A model generated the notes under the pieces. It made no database searches, was not told the origin of the DNA, and worked only from the letters and a program-made list of their open reading frames with translations. The position numbers and the translations under genes are program-made. From Deltaproteobacteria bacterium (GTDB lineage Bacteria > Myxococcota > Polyangia > Polyangiales > B10-G4): 7,231 nt of DNA. Shown here piece by piece: positions 6,286 through 7,231 of the stretch; position 1 is the stretch's first letter, and each line of letters starts with the position of its first letter. The stretch covers positions 1 to 7,231 of the forward strand of contig JAFDCW010000211.1 of the NCBI GenBank assembly GCA_019312705.1, read 5' to 3'.

Positions 6286-6866
6286 GCGGGGGCGTCCTTG
6301 CGCCGAGCGCGGCTCCGGCGGAGGACCGGCATGCGCGGGGCAGGTGGGCGGCGGGGCGTCGTCGGCGCGGCATCACCGACGATGGTGTCGGCCTTCTGCG
6401 CCGCCCGGAGCGTGCCGGGCACCGTCGGTTCGAGGGGCAGGCGCCCGGCGGAAGCGGGCGGCGCCAGGGCTGCGGCTTCGTCTGGGCGGCGGCTGTGACG
6501 CTTGCGACGGCGCCGTTTCTTGGCGGCGGCGGGGGCAGGCTCGGCGGCGGCGTCGACCATGTGCACGTGGCCACGGAAACGTGCGCCTTTGACGATGTTG
6601 ACCCGGGGAGCGCTCACGTCCCCGACCATCTTCCCGCCGTCATCGACGCGGATCGACGCATCGGCGCTCGCATCTCCGACGACGACCCCGCGCACGGTCA
6701 CGGTCCGGCCGCGTACATTGCCGCGGATGATGCCGCTCTGTTCCACCACGACGGTTCCGTCGACGTGAACCTCGCCCTCGACGAGGCCGAATACGACGAA
6801 GTCTTCTTCGCCGGTAACATCCCCTACGAGCTTCATCCCGCTGGGCAGGATCGATGGTTTCGCCAC
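6282..6866 (-). CDS. Bactofilin with long basic/proline-rich C-terminal tail
   Basis: Bactofilins are small beta-helical proteins that polymerise into cytoskeletal filaments, often at the membrane, and act in cell shape, polarity or chromosome arrangement. The 194-residue product has a short N-terminus, then about 95 residues of repeated V-x-G turns (residues 12-103, for example GLVEGEVHVDGTVVVEQSGIIRGNV), the bactofilin pattern. A tail of about 90 residues follows, with KKRRRRKRHSRR at 116-127, proline-rich stretches and RRSRARRK at 183-190. The start is GTG at 6864-6866, one base after the preceding bactofilin stop, with AAGGAG nine bases upstream. An ATG at 6941 would run deep into the neighbouring gene and is rejected. 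The basic tail might bind nucleic acid or membrane; that is inference. Confidence 0.87.
   Translation of the reverse strand: MAKPSILPSGMKLVGDVTGEEDFVVFGLVEGEVHVDGTVVVEQSGIIRGNVRGRTVTVRGVVVGDASADASIRVDDGGKMVGDVSAPRVNIVKGARFRGHVHMVDAAAEPAPAAAKKRRRRKRHSRRPDEAAALAPPASAGRLPLEPTVPGTLRAAQKADTIVGDAAPTTPRRPPAPRMPVLRRSRARRKDAPA
6295..6299 (-). promoter_or_regulatory. Ribosome binding site of pyrE
   Basis: AAGGA on the minus strand lies nine bases before the GTG of pyrE and inside the end of the bactofilin gene. It supports the GTG start that overlaps the bactofilin stop. Confidence 0.55.
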
Positions 6867-6867
6867 T

Positions 6868-7227
6868 TCAAAAATCTCCTTCGGAGAGCGCGTCAGGCAA
6901 ATCGAAGTCCATTTGGATGCCACCGTGGAGGACCCCGCCATCGTCGATGGCGACGCGCGGTGCCTGCACGTCTCCGTCGATGGTGCCGCCGTCCCGGACC
7001 ATCACCTCGTCGGTGCTGATCACGCGACCTTTCAGGTGTCCCGCCACTTCGACCACTTCGGCCTCCACGGCGGCAAGCACGACGCCCGTCGTACCGACCT
7101 TCACCACTCCCTCCACGGCGACGTCGCCCTCGAAGCGGCCGTCGACGGTGATCTCACCTCTGCCTGACAAACGTCCATGAATCACCAGGTTCGCCCCGAT
7201 GTAACCGGCCTTGGATCGTGAGGTCAC
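6868..7227 (-). CDS. Bactofilin, 5' end at window edge
   Basis: The product is 119 residues if started at GTG 7225-7227. It has a central bactofilin fold pattern (residues about 10-104) of evenly spaced glycine turns, such as HGRLSGRGEITVDGRFEGDVAVEG and DGGTIDGDVQAPRVAIDDGGVLHGGI. It lacks the long basic tail of its neighbour and ends in an acidic PDALSEGDF. The frame is still open at the right edge (an AAC codon precedes the GTG), so a slightly earlier start outside the window is possible. It ends one base before the second bactofilin. The two are similar in domain but not near-identical, consistent with an old tandem duplication. Paired bactofilins may co-assemble; this is inference. Confidence 0.85.
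   Translation of the reverse strand: MTSRSKAGYIGANLVIHGRLSGRGEITVDGRFEGDVAVEGVVKVGTTGVVLAAVEAEVVEVAGHLKGRVISTDEVMVRDGGTIDGDVQAPRVAIDDGGVLHGGIQMDFDLPDALSEGDF
6876..6881 (-). promoter_or_regulatory. Ribosome binding site deciding the second bactofilin start
   Basis: AAGGAG on the minus strand is nine bases before the GTG at 6866 and overlaps the last codons of the first bactofilin. It is the strongest ribosome site in the region and picks this GTG over upstream in-frame starts. Confidence 0.75.
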
Positions 7228-7231
7228 GTTT

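Noticed and set aside
6867..6941. ATG 6941 as start of the second bactofilin
   Set aside because: It would overlap the first bactofilin by over 70 bases; the GTG at 6866 has an AAGGAG site nine bases upstream and starts just after the preceding stop.
1..7231. Defence system, CRISPR array, insertion sequence, tRNA or rRNA
   Set aside because: I saw no direct repeat array, transposase, tRNA-like cloverleaf or rRNA sequence, and the genes fit chromosomal envelope, cytoskeleton and metabolism roles.

Overview
This high-GC bacterial window carries every supportable gene on the minus strand, in two compact blocks read from high to low coordinates. The organism is not named by the sequence. The combination of an FHA-GAF-sigma54 activator, tandem bactofilins and several lipoprotein signal peptides suggests a Gram-negative of the Myxococcota or a related former Deltaproteobacteria lineage; this is inference from gene content only.

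Block A (7227 to 5057): two adjacent bactofilins, pyrE (orotate phosphoribosyltransferase) and an unrecognised lipoprotein. Junctions are 1 nt, a 4-nt overlap (GTGA) and 5 nt, with each internal ribosome binding site lying inside the end of the gene before it. This reads as one translationally coupled operon that joins cytoskeleton genes to pyrimidine synthesis.

Intergenic region (4701 to 5056): about 356 bp without a convincing gene. It contains several short perfect palindromes and probably holds the promoter and operators of block B. No convincing intrinsic terminator is visible after block A.

Block B (4700 to 1): a HEAT-repeat lipoprotein, an FHA-GAF-AAA+ sigma54-dependent activator, its Fis-type HTH, a 60-residue two-helix membrane protein, and a parvulin-type peptidyl-prolyl isomerase lipoprotein that runs off the left edge. 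The isomerase covers positions 891 to 1 and is open to the edge.

The most notable point is in the activator. The AAA+ part and the Fis-type DNA-binding part lie in the same frame, but an in-frame TAG at 1315-1317 separates them. Both sides are intact and the domain order is normal, so the gene has either a recent nonsense mutation or sequencing error, a readthrough site, or a split into a DNA-binding-less activator and a separately started HTH protein. None of the other seven stop codons in the window is TAG (six TGA, one TAA).
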